64,000 bases of DNA from Yoonia sp. BS5-3 (lineage in GTDB: Bacteria; Pseudomonadota; Alphaproteobacteria; Rhodobacterales; Rhodobacteraceae). Shown here one piece after another: positions 18,174 through 27,115 of this stretch. The notes under the pieces were generated by a model. The model saw nothing but the letters and a program-made list of their open reading frames with translations, was not told the origin of the DNA and did not search any database. The position numbers were made by a program, and so were the translations under genes. The stretch lies in assembly GCF_038069655.2 (NCBI RefSeq), contig NZ_CP150951.2, positions 2,072,001-2,136,000 of the forward strand, given 5' to 3'. Positions within the stretch are counted from its first letter, which is position 1. Each line of letters starts with the position of its first letter.

Positions 18174-19160
18174 ATGTCAGCGCGACGTCTGAGTGTTGTT
18201 GTTACGCGACGGTTGCCCGAAACCGTTGAAACCCGGATGAAAGAGCTGTTTGACGTCACCTTGCGCGACGATGACACCCCCATGACAGCCGATGCGCTGG
18301 CCGAAGCGATGGCGAACGCCGATGTTCTGGTGCCAACCATCACCGACCAGATTGATGCCGCATTACTGGGCCGTGCAGGCGATACGCTAAAGCTGATCGC
18401 GAATTTCGGCTCGGGCATCGACAATATCGATGTGGGTGCGGCCCGCGAGCGCAGTATTCACGTCACGAATACTCCGGGCGTTGTGACCGAAGATACCGCA
18501 GACATGGTCATGGCCCTTATTTTGGGGGTGACGCGCCGCCTTGCCGAAGGTCTGCGCCTGGCGCAATCGCGCGATTGGACGGGTTGGTCGCCCACGGCGA
18601 TGCTGGGCGGCCGGATCAAGGGGCGCCGTCTGGGCATCCTGGGCATGGGCCGGATTGGCCAGGCCGTCGCCCGCCGTGCCGCCGCCTTTGGGATGCAGGT
18701 CCATTACCATAACCGCAAACGACTGCGGCCCGAGATCGAGGATGATCTGGACGCCACCTATTGGGAAAGTCTTGATCAGATGGTTGCCCGTGTCGACGTG
18801 CTGTCGATCAACTGCCCCCATACACCGTCAACGTTCCATCTGATGAACGCCCGCCGTCTGAAGCTGATGAAACCTGAAGCCGTCATTGTCAACGCATCGC
18901 GCGGCGAGGTGATTGACGAAAATGCACTGACTCGCATGTTGCGTTCCGGCGAGATCGCAGGCGCTGGTTTGGACGTTTTTGAGCGCGGACATCAGATAAA
19001 CCCTCGCCTGCAATCCCTGCCAAATGCGATATTGTTACCGCATATGGGTTCGGCCACTCTTGAAGGTCGGATCGAAATGGGCGAGAAAGTCATTGTAAAC
19101 ATTAAGACCTTTGCTGATGGCCACAGGCCACCAGATCTGGTCGTCCCATCCATGTTGTGA
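18174..19160 (+). CDS. D-2-hydroxyacid dehydrogenase (D-glycerate / glyoxylate-hydroxypyruvate reductase type)
   Basis: A 328-residue D-isomer-specific dehydrogenase. It has NFGSGIDNIDVGAARER, the NAD-binding GILGMGRIGQAVARR, the catalytic arginine in VNASRGEVIDENAL, and the glutamate and histidine in GLDVFE and LPHMGSAT. This is the pattern of enzymes annotated as D-glycerate dehydrogenase, which interconvert hydroxypyruvate and D-glycerate (serine cycle or photorespiratory-type metabolism). The exact substrate is not fixed by sequence. It is divergent from the SH3 gene with 109 bases between starts. Confidence 0.9.
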   Translation: MSARRLSVVVTRRLPETVETRMKELFDVTLRDDDTPMTADALAEAMANADVLVPTITDQIDAALLGRAGDTLKLIANFGSGIDNIDVGAARERSIHVTNTPGVVTEDTADMVMALILGVTRRLAEGLRLAQSRDWTGWSPTAMLGGRIKGRRLGILGMGRIGQAVARRAAAFGMQVHYHNRKRLRPEIEDDLDATYWESLDQMVARVDVLSINCPHTPSTFHLMNARRLKLMKPEAVIVNASRGEVIDENALTRMLRSGEIAGAGLDVFERGHQINPRLQSLPNAILLPHMGSATLEGRIEMGEKVIVNIKTFADGHRPPDLVVPSML

Positions 19161-19270
19161 TCTTCCCGTGACGTTAAGGTTTTAGTGATCTCTGGGGCTG
19201 TATATTAGTACAAAATATAAATCAGAAGTTTTGTGCTTTGACACAAACTCGTCTGCCAGAGGAGTGTGTT

Positions 19271-20491
19271 ATGCGTATACTGTTACCTCTGTATGGTTTG
19301 GTTCTGACAGCATTTGCGGTTGCTGTTTTGTTTGTTTTCAAATCCGGTCTTGATGATTACGTCGCGGCGCGTGGTCTTGCGGCAAGCGCTATCGTGGCCC
19401 CCGATGGCTGGGAGCTGCGGGACTATAAGCGCGCGGATGGTGAGTTGATCACGCAAGCCGTTTTCGACCCGGCTGTCACGGATACCACGCAACAGCTTTT
19501 GGCACGTTTTGAAACACGCGATGGCGGGATTTCTCAATCAACCTTGACCACGTTCCTACGCGGGGATGAACGGCTTGCTTTGCGTATCAGCAAAGCCCCG
19601 CATATGCCCCCGCGCCAGTCGCTTGCTGCGCGCTTTGGCCGGGTGGACGATAGTCCTGATACGCAAGAGGAACGCGAAGGCGTGTTCGCCACCTTGGCGG
19701 GTCTGCCGATCATTGAAGAGCCTCGTTTTTCACATGGCGACGGTGGTTCCGATCCCATGCCGGTCAATTACCGACATTTCACAACAGTGATCGGTGATCA
19801 GGCCGTTGATGAGGTGCTTGAAGTGTCCATCCTGACCAATGCCAGCGATGCCGCTGTTCTGACGGTGCTCAACAGCCTCGATATGGAGGTTTTGCACGCC
19901 CAATTGCCCACCCCGGACCCCCGTGTGATTGTGTCGGCTGGTGTGTTGAGCCGCGACCCCCTGCCGCTGTCAGATGCGCCGCCACTGCCATCGCCGGCCT
20001 ATCGCGCCATGCAGCTGCTGGCTGCGGGTAAGGTTTTTGATGCCCCTTGGCAAGATGCGCTGATGGATATCCGTATGGGCAAAATCGACAGCTGGGATGA
20101 TCTAAAGGTGCGTTATCCGCAAGTTGATACCCTGCCTGTGGCTTTGCTGGACGTGCTTGACGATGGCACCCATGAAAACGCCGCCCGTTATTTTGCAGCT
20201 ATCCTTAGCAATAGCGGACGTGCCTGGTCGGCCCATGAATATCACGTGTTGGCGACAATTTCTGCTGCCGGGACAACGCAATCTGATCTGGCTGAGTATC
20301 TTTCGGGCCAGTTTGATATTGCGCCAGAGGTTATCGCCTTGGCACAGCGCCTGCCCGAAGCAGCACCTGATCTGGGCCCGGAAACGCAAGTTGTCCAATC
20401 TGAGGTCGCGGCGCCCGTCACGGGCCTGCGTAACGGCGCCACCTGCGTCATGGAAAACGGTTTTCGTCGCTGCACCGTGATGAGCAATTGA
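19271..20491 (+). CDS. Hypothetical protein with N-terminal membrane anchor
   Basis: I do not recognise this 406-residue protein. The ATG at 19271 follows GAGGAG by 6 bases, better than an upstream in-frame start at 19238. One hydrophobic segment (about residues 4-24, LYGLVLTAFAVAVLFVF) anchors it, leaving the rest outside the cytoplasm. The body is acidic, with proline-rich spots (LSDAPPLPSPAY), and ends in a short cysteine pair (CVMENGFRRC). No catalytic motif is evident. It stands alone between a dehydrogenase and a convergent lipase gene. Confidence 0.72.
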   Translation: MRILLPLYGLVLTAFAVAVLFVFKSGLDDYVAARGLAASAIVAPDGWELRDYKRADGELITQAVFDPAVTDTTQQLLARFETRDGGISQSTLTTFLRGDERLALRISKAPHMPPRQSLAARFGRVDDSPDTQEEREGVFATLAGLPIIEEPRFSHGDGGSDPMPVNYRHFTTVIGDQAVDEVLEVSILTNASDAAVLTVLNSLDMEVLHAQLPTPDPRVIVSAGVLSRDPLPLSDAPPLPSPAYRAMQLLAAGKVFDAPWQDALMDIRMGKIDSWDDLKVRYPQVDTLPVALLDVLDDGTHENAARYFAAILSNSGRAWSAHEYHVLATISAAGTTQSDLAEYLSGQFDIAPEVIALAQRLPEAAPDLGPETQVVQSEVAAPVTGLRNGATCVMENGFRRCTVMSN

Positions 20492-20495
20492 CGCG

Positions 20496-20511
20496 GCGGG
20501 CTATTGCCCGC
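20496..20511. terminator. Perfect GC hairpin at the convergent gene ends
   Basis: GCGGGC-TATT-GCCCGC lies 4 bases after the stop of the anchored hypothetical gene, and contains the stop codon of the opposing lipase gene. A second inverted pair (CAATGGG 20517-20523, CCCATTG 20534-20540) follows inside the lipase gene. There is no T-run, so termination is inferred from position. Confidence 0.4.
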
Positions 20512-21157
20512 CCGCCCAATGGGTGGGCAATGCCCCATTGCCTTGCCCCAAATCAACGATTTCCCGGTAATGCCTCATCGCGTGCGCCGGGAAACGGCGT
20601 TTGGGATTTACCGACAGTTGTTTGACCTGTCCCATGTGGTTGAATGCACCTGGCAGGTTGGGCACGACATCATCAAATCGATTGATCAACAGGCATTTTT
20701 CATCATGCTTCACCGGCCCTTTCACGGATTTGGGCCGCGGCGCTGCAAATCCAATCCCTGGCGCGCCATAGCTTTTGGATAAAATCTGTGTGGCTGCCGC
20801 GCCCAATGAATGTCCGATGACATATTTTGGCCGGATATTCAGCGTCTTGAGCCAGTCAAAGATCACGATTGAATAGGCCAAAAAGCCCTGATGCCAGGTT
20901 GTCCCGGAATGGCCCTTGGCCGTGCCATCGTCGCTCATTTGCAGCTGTTGGTGGCCCAGTCGCAGCGGGCGCAGGTTATAGCGCAGATAGTCCCGGACCG
21001 AGTTGGACCCCGGTAATAGCAGGATATCACCCTCTAGAATATGCGCCTGCACATCCTGATGCGGGCAGGAATGCATCACCTTCGGCGATGTGATCCGGTT
21101 TGCGGTATAGCTTGCCTCGGCCAAAATTGCCGCGTCTTCGATTGAAAATCTCATCAT
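20501..21157 (-). CDS. Lipase class 3-like alpha/beta hydrolase
   Basis: A 218-residue protein from ATG 21157, preceded by AGGAGAGGG at good spacing. It has the nucleophile elbow VIGHSLGAAATQ, an oxyanion-side stretch ILLLPGSNSVRDYL, a late aspartate region (INRFDDVVPNLPG) and a C-terminal histidine candidate (AHAMRHYRE). That layout is the Ser-Asp-His triad of the lipase-3 family. There is no signal peptide, so it appears cytoplasmic, which is unusual for a true secreted lipase. Substrate unknown. Confidence 0.75.
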   Translation of the reverse strand: MMRFSIEDAAILAEASYTANRITSPKVMHSCPHQDVQAHILEGDILLLPGSNSVRDYLRYNLRPLRLGHQQLQMSDDGTAKGHSGTTWHQGFLAYSIVIFDWLKTLNIRPKYVIGHSLGAAATQILSKSYGAPGIGFAAPRPKSVKGPVKHDEKCLLINRFDDVVPNLPGAFNHMGQVKQLSVNPKRRFPAHAMRHYREIVDLGQGNGALPTHWAGGQ

Positions 21158-21334
21158 GTTAAATCCCTCTCCTAAGGGCGAGCAGAGCATATTCGCGGGC
21201 CCGCCGTATAGTGAGGAAACCCTGACTGTAGCCGCGTTGCTGTCGCAATCGGGCAATGAGGCGTCGGCTGCTTCTGACGCGGCGATGCGGTTTCGCGCAT
21301 CTTATGCTAGAAGTGGCCAAGAGGAGTTGCCGTG

Positions 21335-23830
21335 ATGAAAACGCAAGTCAAAGCATTGGTTGTCGGCGGCGGCGCCGTTGGCACATCAATTGCCTATCAC
21401 CTCGCCAAGGCCGGGTGGGACGATGTGATGCTGCTGGAACGGGACGAGCTGACCTCTGGCTCGACCTGGCATGCGGCGGGTCTTTTGCCGCTTTTCAACA
21501 TGTCGTATGCGACGACCCATATCCATAAATACTCGGTCGATTTTTACAAAACACTTGAAGCTGAAACGGGCCTGAATGCTGGTTTTGCCGTCGTGGGCAA
21601 CCTGCGTATCGCCCAGACGCAGGAACGGATGGATGAGTATATGCTCTATGCCGCCACTGCCGAGACCTGCGATGTGCCCTACGTCTGGATGACCCCGGAT
21701 GAGATTAAGGAAAAATGGCCGCTGGTCCGCACCGATGATCTGAAAGGTGCGCTTTATCACCACACCGACGGCTACATTAACCCGGCCGATGTCACCCAGG
21801 CCATGGCCAAGGGCGCCCGCCAGCGCGGCGTGATGATTGAACGCAAATGGCAGGCGGATGCCTTTCACTGGACGGGCGAGGCCTGGGAAGTCACCTGCAC
21901 AAAGATGGTTGAGAAGGGCGGCAATCTTGTTCCTTCAGAGGAACAGATCGTTATCACCGCCGAACATGTCGTCACCGCCAGCGGCAATCATGCCCAGACC
22001 ACGGCTGCCAAGCTGGGCATCAAGATACCCGCCATTCCCGTCGAACATCAGTTCATTGTCATGGATCAGGACCCGGCGCTGGTGCAGTTCCGCGCCGATG
22101 GCCAGGCCGAACACCCGGTGATCCGCGATGCGGATGCGCAGTCTTATGTCCGCGAAGAGCGGGGCGGATGGATCCTGGGCGTCTATGAAAAAGGTGCCCC
22201 GGCCGTTTTTGAATTTGGCGTGCCGGACAGTTTTCGTGCGGATCTTTTCCCGCTCGATCTGGAGCGGATTGAAGAGCAGTACATGGCCATGATCCACCGC
22301 ATTCCGTCTTGCGAGGACAGCGGGCTGAAGGATGATTTCAACGGGCCGATTTGTTACACGCCGGATGGTAACCCGTTGGTGGGGCCTGCGCCGGGACTGA
22401 CCAATATGTGGCTGGCCGAGGGCTTTAGCTTTGGCATCACGGCGGCGGGCGGCACTGGCTATTATCTGGCCCAGATGATGGTCGAAGGGGAGGCCGAGAT
22501 TGATATGGCGAGCCTTGATCCCAAACGCTATGGCGATTGGATGACGACTGAATACGCGGCGCGCAAGAATGAGGAATGCTACAACCACGTCTACATCCTG
22601 CATCACCCGGATGAGGAACGGCCCGCTTGCCGGCCATTGCGCACCTCGCCTGCCTATGACCGGCAAAAAGTCCGCGGCGCACAATTTGGTCAGGTCAATG
22701 GCTGGGAGCGTCCGAATTATTTTGCCCCTGAAGGCTTCAGCGATCTGGAAAGCCGGTCATTCCGCCGTGGCGGTTGGTGGCAATACGCGGTGGAAGAGGC
22801 GAAAGCCATTCGGGAAGGCGTCGGCCTGATTGATGCCACCGCCTTTGCCAAACACCGGATCAGCGGGCCGGGGGCGACGGGTTTTCTGGATTGGTTTACC
22901 TGCAACAAGCTGCCGAAGGTGGGTCGGATCAACCTGACCTATGCGCTGACGGCCCATGGCACGACGCGCACGGAATATACGATCATCCGGGTGGCTGAGG
23001 ATGATTATTACCTCGTCTCGGCCGGGGCCTGGCATGCCTATGATCAGGATTATCTTTACAAGGCAGTGATGGCGCAAGAGGCCGAATTCGGCCGCATCAA
23101 CGAAGAGGACGTGACGACCAAATGGGGCGTCTTCGCCATCGCCGGTCCGAAATCTCGTGATGTATTGGCCGAGGTGATCAAGGATGCTGACCCGAAGACG
23201 GCCCTTTCGAACAAGCGGTTCCCTTGGCTGTCCATGCGCGAAATCGAACTAGGCATGTGCCCGGTACGGGCTGTGCGTGTAGCCTACACAGGCGAGCTGG
23301 GCTGGGAGCTGCACCACCCCATTGAGATGCAGAACTATCTGTTTGATTTGTTGGAAAAGGCGGGCGAAAAGCACGGGATGAAGCTGGTAGGTGCGCGCGC
23401 GCAGAACTGGCTACGTCAGGAAAAATCGTACCGCGCTTTTGGCAATGAGCTCGGGCGGGATGCGACGCCGCTTGAAGCGGATTTGCCCCGCTTTGTCGAT
23501 CAAAGCAAAGCGTTCCACGGCAAGACCGCGATGCTGGACAAGGGCATCCGGTCAACTTGTGTGACCTTGCTGATCGATGGACCTGAGGATGCTGATCCCT
23601 GGGGGCGCGAGGTGCTTTATGATCAAAACGGCGCCCGGGTTGGGCGGCTGACATCGGGTGGTTACTCCGTGGCCTTCGGCAAGTCGATCGGTCTGGGTTA
23701 TGTCAAACCGGACGCGGCGGCGGTTGGCACGAAGCTGCAGGTCAAGATGCTCGACCGGCTTTGGCCTGCGGAGATTGTTGAAGACAGCCCCTATGACCCG
23801 CAAAATGCACGGATCAGGATTGACGGATAA
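21335..23830 (+). CDS. FAD-dependent dimethylglycine/sarcosine dehydrogenase-like oxidoreductase with GcvT domain
   Basis: An 831-residue fusion. The N-terminal DAO-type half has the dinucleotide motif GGGAVG (about 11-16) and the flavin-linking region GSTWHAAGLL, with the characteristic TSGSTWHAAG. A middle FAO segment follows (NGPICYTPDGNPLVGPAPG). The C-terminal half is a folate-binding aminomethyltransferase (GcvT) domain with AIAGPKSRDVL and YTGELGWELHHP. Such enzymes oxidatively demethylate dimethylglycine or sarcosine and pass formaldehyde to tetrahydrofolate. This fits glycine-betaine catabolism in marine Rhodobacterales. ATG 21335 is 8 bases from GAGGAG; a GTG just before it is the alternative. 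Confidence 0.88.
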   Translation: MKTQVKALVVGGGAVGTSIAYHLAKAGWDDVMLLERDELTSGSTWHAAGLLPLFNMSYATTHIHKYSVDFYKTLEAETGLNAGFAVVGNLRIAQTQERMDEYMLYAATAETCDVPYVWMTPDEIKEKWPLVRTDDLKGALYHHTDGYINPADVTQAMAKGARQRGVMIERKWQADAFHWTGEAWEVTCTKMVEKGGNLVPSEEQIVITAEHVVTASGNHAQTTAAKLGIKIPAIPVEHQFIVMDQDPALVQFRADGQAEHPVIRDADAQSYVREERGGWILGVYEKGAPAVFEFGVPDSFRADLFPLDLERIEEQYMAMIHRIPSCEDSGLKDDFNGPICYTPDGNPLVGPAPGLTNMWLAEGFSFGITAAGGTGYYLAQMMVEGEAEIDMASLDPKRYGDWMTTEYAARKNEECYNHVYILHHPDEERPACRPLRTSPAYDRQKVRGAQFGQVNGWERPNYFAPEGFSDLESRSFRRGGWWQYAVEEAKAIREGVGLIDATAFAKHRISGPGATGFLDWFTCNKLPKVGRINLTYALTAHGTTRTEYTIIRVAEDDYYLVSAGAWHAYDQDYLYKAVMAQEAEFGRINEEDVTTKWGVFAIAGPKSRDVLAEVIKDADPKTALSNKRFPWLSMREIELGMCPVRAVRVAYTGELGWELHHPIEMQNYLFDLLEKAGEKHGMKLVGARAQNWLRQEKSYRAFGNELGRDATPLEADLPRFVDQSKAFHGKTAMLDKGIRSTCVTLLIDGPEDADPWGREVLYDQNGARVGRLTSGGYSVAFGKSIGLGYVKPDAAAVGTKLQVKMLDRLWPAEIVEDSPYDPQNARIRIDG

Positions 23831-23884
23831 GCCGCCTGATCCCGTAAGATGGTCGCGACAGGATTCTACAATGCGAGGTTGATC

Positions 23885-24184
23885 ATGGCGGACAAAATTG
23901 AGGTTGAGAATATCAACACACCCGGGCGTGTCACCCGAGTGGATGCTGCGAAATATCAAGCGATGAAAGCTGCGATGCTGGGGACCTTGCCGACAAGCGC
24001 GCCGGGGATGACGGCAAAGGAATCTAAAGAAGCTGCAAAGCCGCACCTGCCTGAAGACCTATTTCCGGGCGGCGCCACATCCGGTTGGTGGCAGAAATGC
24101 GTGCAGCTTGATCTAGAGGCAAAGGGGTTGGTTGTCCGTGAAGACACCAAACCCCTGCGGTTCCATCAGGTGCAGCAGGATTAG
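23885..24184 (+). CDS. DUF6958 family small protein
   Basis: A 99-residue protein beginning MADKIEVENINTPGR, with DAAKYQAMKAAMLGTLP, HLPEDLFPGGATSGWW and LDLEAKGLVVRE. I recognise this as the DUF6958 family, whose C-terminal half looks like a small winged-helix-like fold; its function is unknown. The ATG at 23885 follows GAGG by about 7 bases. It lies 54 bases after the demethylating dehydrogenase and may share its transcript. It converges on the FAD oxidase gene. Confidence 0.75.
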   Translation: MADKIEVENINTPGRVTRVDAAKYQAMKAAMLGTLPTSAPGMTAKESKEAAKPHLPEDLFPGGATSGWWQKCVQLDLEAKGLVVREDTKPLRFHQVQQD

Positions 24185-24196
24185 CATCACGCAGCG

Positions 24197-25273
24197 TTAC
24201 CGGTCGGCAAAACGAGCGGGCGACAGTTGCGCCATCGTTTCTATGGGCAATGCATATGTGCCCCCACCGATGATGTCGGCCAAGGCTTGGCTTGCGCCCG
24301 GTGCCGATTGCATCCCGTATCCTCCTTGCCCTGCACACCAGATAAAGCTGCTATCGTTGACATCTGGACCCAAAACCAAATTGCGATCCGGCGCGAAGGT
24401 GCGTAACCCGGCCCACGTGCTGAGCGGCCTTGTGACTGGTTCGGTCACATAGGGCTGATAGCGGGCGAAACCTTCGGCAATCGTCATGTCATCGGCATAG
24501 GCATCATGCGGCGTTGTTGGGTCTTCTTCGGCGGGTGACACGATCAGAGCGCCTGCATCCGGTTTGGCGTACCAATCCTCGCCCGGGCCGAAAAGCATAG
24601 GCCAGTTGCGCGGATCATGCCCGCCTGGGGCCGCGATCCGCGCCATTGAGCGGCGCAGGGGCGTGAAACCCAAAGGCGGGATACTGGCCATATCTGCAAT
24701 CTGATCGACCCATGCGCCGGCCGCATTCACGATGTTTTTTGCGTCATAGGTCTCGGCCGCGGTTGTGACCTGCCAGCCATGACTTGCGCGTCTGATCTGC
24801 GTCACTTCACGGCCTGTCAGGATTTGCGCCCCGTTTTCTTGGCCCATCTGGCGGAAACTTTGCAGCAGGCGGTCGGTGTCGATATCCCAAGCATCCGCAT
24901 GATACGCAGCGCGATCGATGTTGTCTGCCCGCAGAATGGGGATCATGTCCTGGGCTTCTGACACTGCGATGTCTGTCAGCTTGAGCGATTTTTTGTCTGC
25001 TTCAAATGCCTCTGCTTCGGTTGATGTGCCAACCAGCATAATGCCGCGCGGGCTGAGCAGTTCTTTGTCTTCGTGAAATGCGCGGCTGGCTGCGTTCAAT
25101 GCGATTGTTGTTGGTGCGCCATAGTTTTCTTCAAACATCGCGGCCGAGCGGCCCGATGCGTGGTATCCCAAAGCGGTCTCGCCCTCTAAAACGACGGTCT
25201 TGCCCAGCTTAGATAGCCTGGCCGCGGCGGATATCCCCGCAATCCCGCCGCCAATGACCAGAAAGTCGATCAC
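24197..25273 (-). CDS. FAD-binding amino-acid oxidase-like protein (DAO family)
   Basis: A 358-residue DAO-family oxidoreductase. It has MIDFLVIGGGIAGISAAARL (GGGIAG FAD motif), EGETALGYHASGRSAAMFEENYG, a late LSTWAGLRTFAPDRNLVLGPD and GQGGYGMQSAPG. Enzymes of this type oxidise the amino group of D-amino acids, glycine or related amines. The substrate here is unknown. Its start overlaps the end of the aldo/keto reductase by 4 bases, so the two are translationally coupled and probably act in one catabolic route. Confidence 0.83.
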   Translation of the reverse strand: MIDFLVIGGGIAGISAAARLSKLGKTVVLEGETALGYHASGRSAAMFEENYGAPTTIALNAASRAFHEDKELLSPRGIMLVGTSTEAEAFEADKKSLKLTDIAVSEAQDMIPILRADNIDRAAYHADAWDIDTDRLLQSFRQMGQENGAQILTGREVTQIRRASHGWQVTTAAETYDAKNIVNAAGAWVDQIADMASIPPLGFTPLRRSMARIAAPGGHDPRNWPMLFGPGEDWYAKPDAGALIVSPAEEDPTTPHDAYADDMTIAEGFARYQPYVTEPVTRPLSTWAGLRTFAPDRNLVLGPDVNDSSFIWCAGQGGYGMQSAPGASQALADIIGGGTYALPIETMAQLSPARFADR

Positions 25274-26202
25274 GTCTCTTCAAGCCGATCAGTGGCGGGT
25301 GCGGGCGTCACGCTGAGCTGCGTGATTTCTGCGTAAAGGGCAGGGGGCATATCGAAGGCTTCGGCTGCGAGGGACGGTTGCAATTGCGCGACCGAGCGCG
25401 CTGAGATGATCGGTGATGGCCTGGCTTGATGTGCTGCAACCCACGCCACAGCAAGCGTTGCCGGGGCCACGTCAAGCCGCCCGGCGAGATCCAGCAAGGC
25501 CTTTGCCGTCTGGTGCATCCATTGTTGATCGTACCGCGCTTTGTATCTTGGATCATCGGTTAGCCGCCCGGCTTCGCCCTTGGCGTATTTTCCGGTCAGC
25601 AACCCGCCGCCAAGCGGCGAATATGGCATGATCGCAATCCCTTGATCCCGGGCCATTGGCAAAAGCTCGACCTCGGCTTGCCGTTTGACAAGGCTATACA
25701 TCGGCTGGATCACGTCGATTTTGGTGCCAAATGATTGCGCGACGCTTTGGGCTTTCATCACTTGCCAGGCTGCGTAGTTTGACACGCCGATATGCCGGAT
25801 ATGCCCTGATGATTGCAGCTTTGCCAATGTCTCGAACGTTTCTTCGAGTGCGGTGTCATCGTCAAACCGGTGCATGTAAAGAAGATCAACGGTATCCTGA
25901 TCCAACTGTTTGCGGCAGGTGTCGAAATGCGCGGTGATATTTGCCGCCGATGCCCCGCCAACATAGCCGACCTTGGTCGCCAGATAGATGTCATCGCGCT
26001 GGTCTTTGATCAGTTGCCCCAGGATCGTTTCAGACGCGCCGCCGGTATAGCCAACGGCTGTGTCAAAGTGATTGATCCCCGCTTCGCGCGCAGCATGATA
26101 CATCGCAGTGCTTGCGCCTTTATCAGCAGTGCCGCCAAATTGCATTGTTCCAAAGGTCAACCGTGAAAGAGGTTGGCCGTTTCGTGTTGTCAGTTGTTCC
26201 AT
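25270..26202 (-). CDS. Aldo/keto reductase family oxidoreductase
   Basis: A 310-residue TIM-barrel oxidoreductase with the family tetrad visible: Asp and Tyr in NHFDTAVGYTGGASE, Lys in LATKVGYV, His in LLYMHRFDDDT. The NADPH-binding end contains SARSVAQLQ. It resembles the L-fucose/D-threo-aldose dehydrogenase branch, but the substrate is open. It is first in a two-gene unit with the FAD oxidase and lies behind a strong hairpin that separates it from the upstream cysteine-rich gene. Confidence 0.85.
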   Translation of the reverse strand: MEQLTTRNGQPLSRLTFGTMQFGGTADKGASTAMYHAAREAGINHFDTAVGYTGGASETILGQLIKDQRDDIYLATKVGYVGGASAANITAHFDTCRKQLDQDTVDLLYMHRFDDDTALEETFETLAKLQSSGHIRHIGVSNYAAWQVMKAQSVAQSFGTKIDVIQPMYSLVKRQAEVELLPMARDQGIAIMPYSPLGGGLLTGKYAKGEAGRLTDDPRYKARYDQQWMHQTAKALLDLAGRLDVAPATLAVAWVAAHQARPSPIISARSVAQLQPSLAAEAFDMPPALYAEITQLSVTPAPATDRLEET

Positions 26203-26247
26203 ACCAGCACAGTGGCATGGTTGTATGGCAGTGAAAAGACAGAGGCT

Positions 26248-26278
26248 GCTGGCCCGCGCAATGCGTGCGCGGGCCAGC
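26248..26278 (-). terminator. Terminator hairpin between the cysteine-rich gene and the aldo/keto reductase
   Basis: GCTGGCCCGCGC (26248-26259), loop AATGCGT, GCGCGGGCCAGC (26267-26278): a perfect 12-bp stem 2 bases after the stop of the cysteine-rich gene. On the plus strand it is followed by TTTTATT. In the direction of transcription (minus) the downstream T-tract is weaker. Position and stem strength make it a good terminator. Confidence 0.7.
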
Positions 26279-26280
26279 TT

Positions 26281-26715
26281 TTATTCTGCGGCAATTTGGC
26301 TGTTATCCGTCACAACCAGATCACATGCGTGGCAGGCTGTTCGCCCTGTTTGGCTATACCAGCGGCATGTGCCACGGATCGGGCAGGGCGGCAGATCATC
26401 GCGAAGCGGGACTTTATGTGCCTCAAGATGTCCAAGCACCCTGTCGATCACGCCGCATCTGTCACCGGTCCATTGGCTGCAGCCGCTTGTTTCGCATTTG
26501 GCCGCAAAGCGCATCCTTTGTTCGGGGGCACCATGCGCCTTGGCCTGCTGAACGAATGCTTCATCGATAGGCATTGCCGTGCGCAGATTATGAACCCGGC
26601 CATCGGACCCTTTGACGCCAAGCAGCGTAGCGCCCGGGGCGCAGCGTGCACTGGGGCAGGTGCGATCCGCCCCAGTGTCTGGGTCCGCTGTATCGCCCCC
26701 ATCGGGGCGGGCCAT
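26281..26715 (-). CDS. Cysteine-rich hypothetical protein
   Basis: This 144-residue protein has nine cysteines, at 20, 25, 74, 79, 87, 111, 117, 128 and 131. They are spaced as CX4C, CX4CX7C, CX5C and CX2C, with conserved-looking blocks CETSGCSQWTGDRCGVID and CPIRGTCRWYSQTGRTACHAC. This suggests Zn or Fe-S binding. I recall similar proteins loosely annotated as nitrogen fixation protein, without known function. The ATG overlaps the stop of the 76-residue gene upstream by 1 base (TGATG), so the two are coupled. A longer reading to 26799 would overlap that gene and was rejected. Confidence 0.7.
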   Translation of the reverse strand: MARPDGGDTADPDTGADRTCPSARCAPGATLLGVKGSDGRVHNLRTAMPIDEAFVQQAKAHGAPEQRMRFAAKCETSGCSQWTGDRCGVIDRVLGHLEAHKVPLRDDLPPCPIRGTCRWYSQTGRTACHACDLVVTDNSQIAAE

Positions 26716-26945
26716 CAGAAGCTGCCGATGCGTTTGCCCCATTCCCCTTCGATATCTGGGATACCGTCGAGATCCGGGTGCAGGATAATTCCCCACCATT
26801 CACGTGGGAATTTCACGGCGAAGGGCTTGTCGTATCCAAGCCGCGCGATATGAGCCAAGGTCACAGATTGCAGTTCATTTTGAAGCTGCGCCTGATCTTC
26901 CTTGGACATGGGGACATCCCCGGTATCGATTGCAAAACGTGCCAT
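26715..26945 (-). CDS. Small hypothetical protein coupled to the cysteine-rich gene
   Basis: A 76-residue protein starting MARFAIDTGDVPMSKEDQ. The ATG at 26945 has AAGGGAG about 7 bases upstream, better than an earlier ATG at 27005. It has an amphipathic N-terminal helix region and an aromatic C-terminal half (FPREWWGIILHPDLDG). There is no signal peptide, membrane segment or known motif. It is directly followed by the cysteine-rich gene through a TGATG junction. The role is unknown; leader, chaperone or regulatory partner are all possible. Confidence 0.65.
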   Translation of the reverse strand: MARFAIDTGDVPMSKEDQAQLQNELQSVTLAHIARLGYDKPFAVKFPREWWGIILHPDLDGIPDIEGEWGKRIGSF

Positions 26946-27115
26946 AAGAGCACTCCCTTTTTTGTTAAATTGAATGCCGCTAAAAATGAGTTGCGACATC
27001 GTCATTCTATCATAGGGCGTGCCTTCGCGAGGGTAGGGATTTCCAGACCCTTGTGGATTGACTTCGTGGACGTTGCATGGTGCGTTGCCCCCGAAATCGT
27101 TATAGGGAGCATCCG

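Noticed and set aside
17537..18424. 295-residue reading for the SH3 gene
   Set aside because: It would overlap the divergent dehydrogenase start, and the signal peptide begins at the ATG at 18064.
26281..26799. Longer start for the cysteine-rich protein
   Set aside because: It would overlap the 76-residue gene by 85 bases, while TGATG coupling at 26715 is clean.
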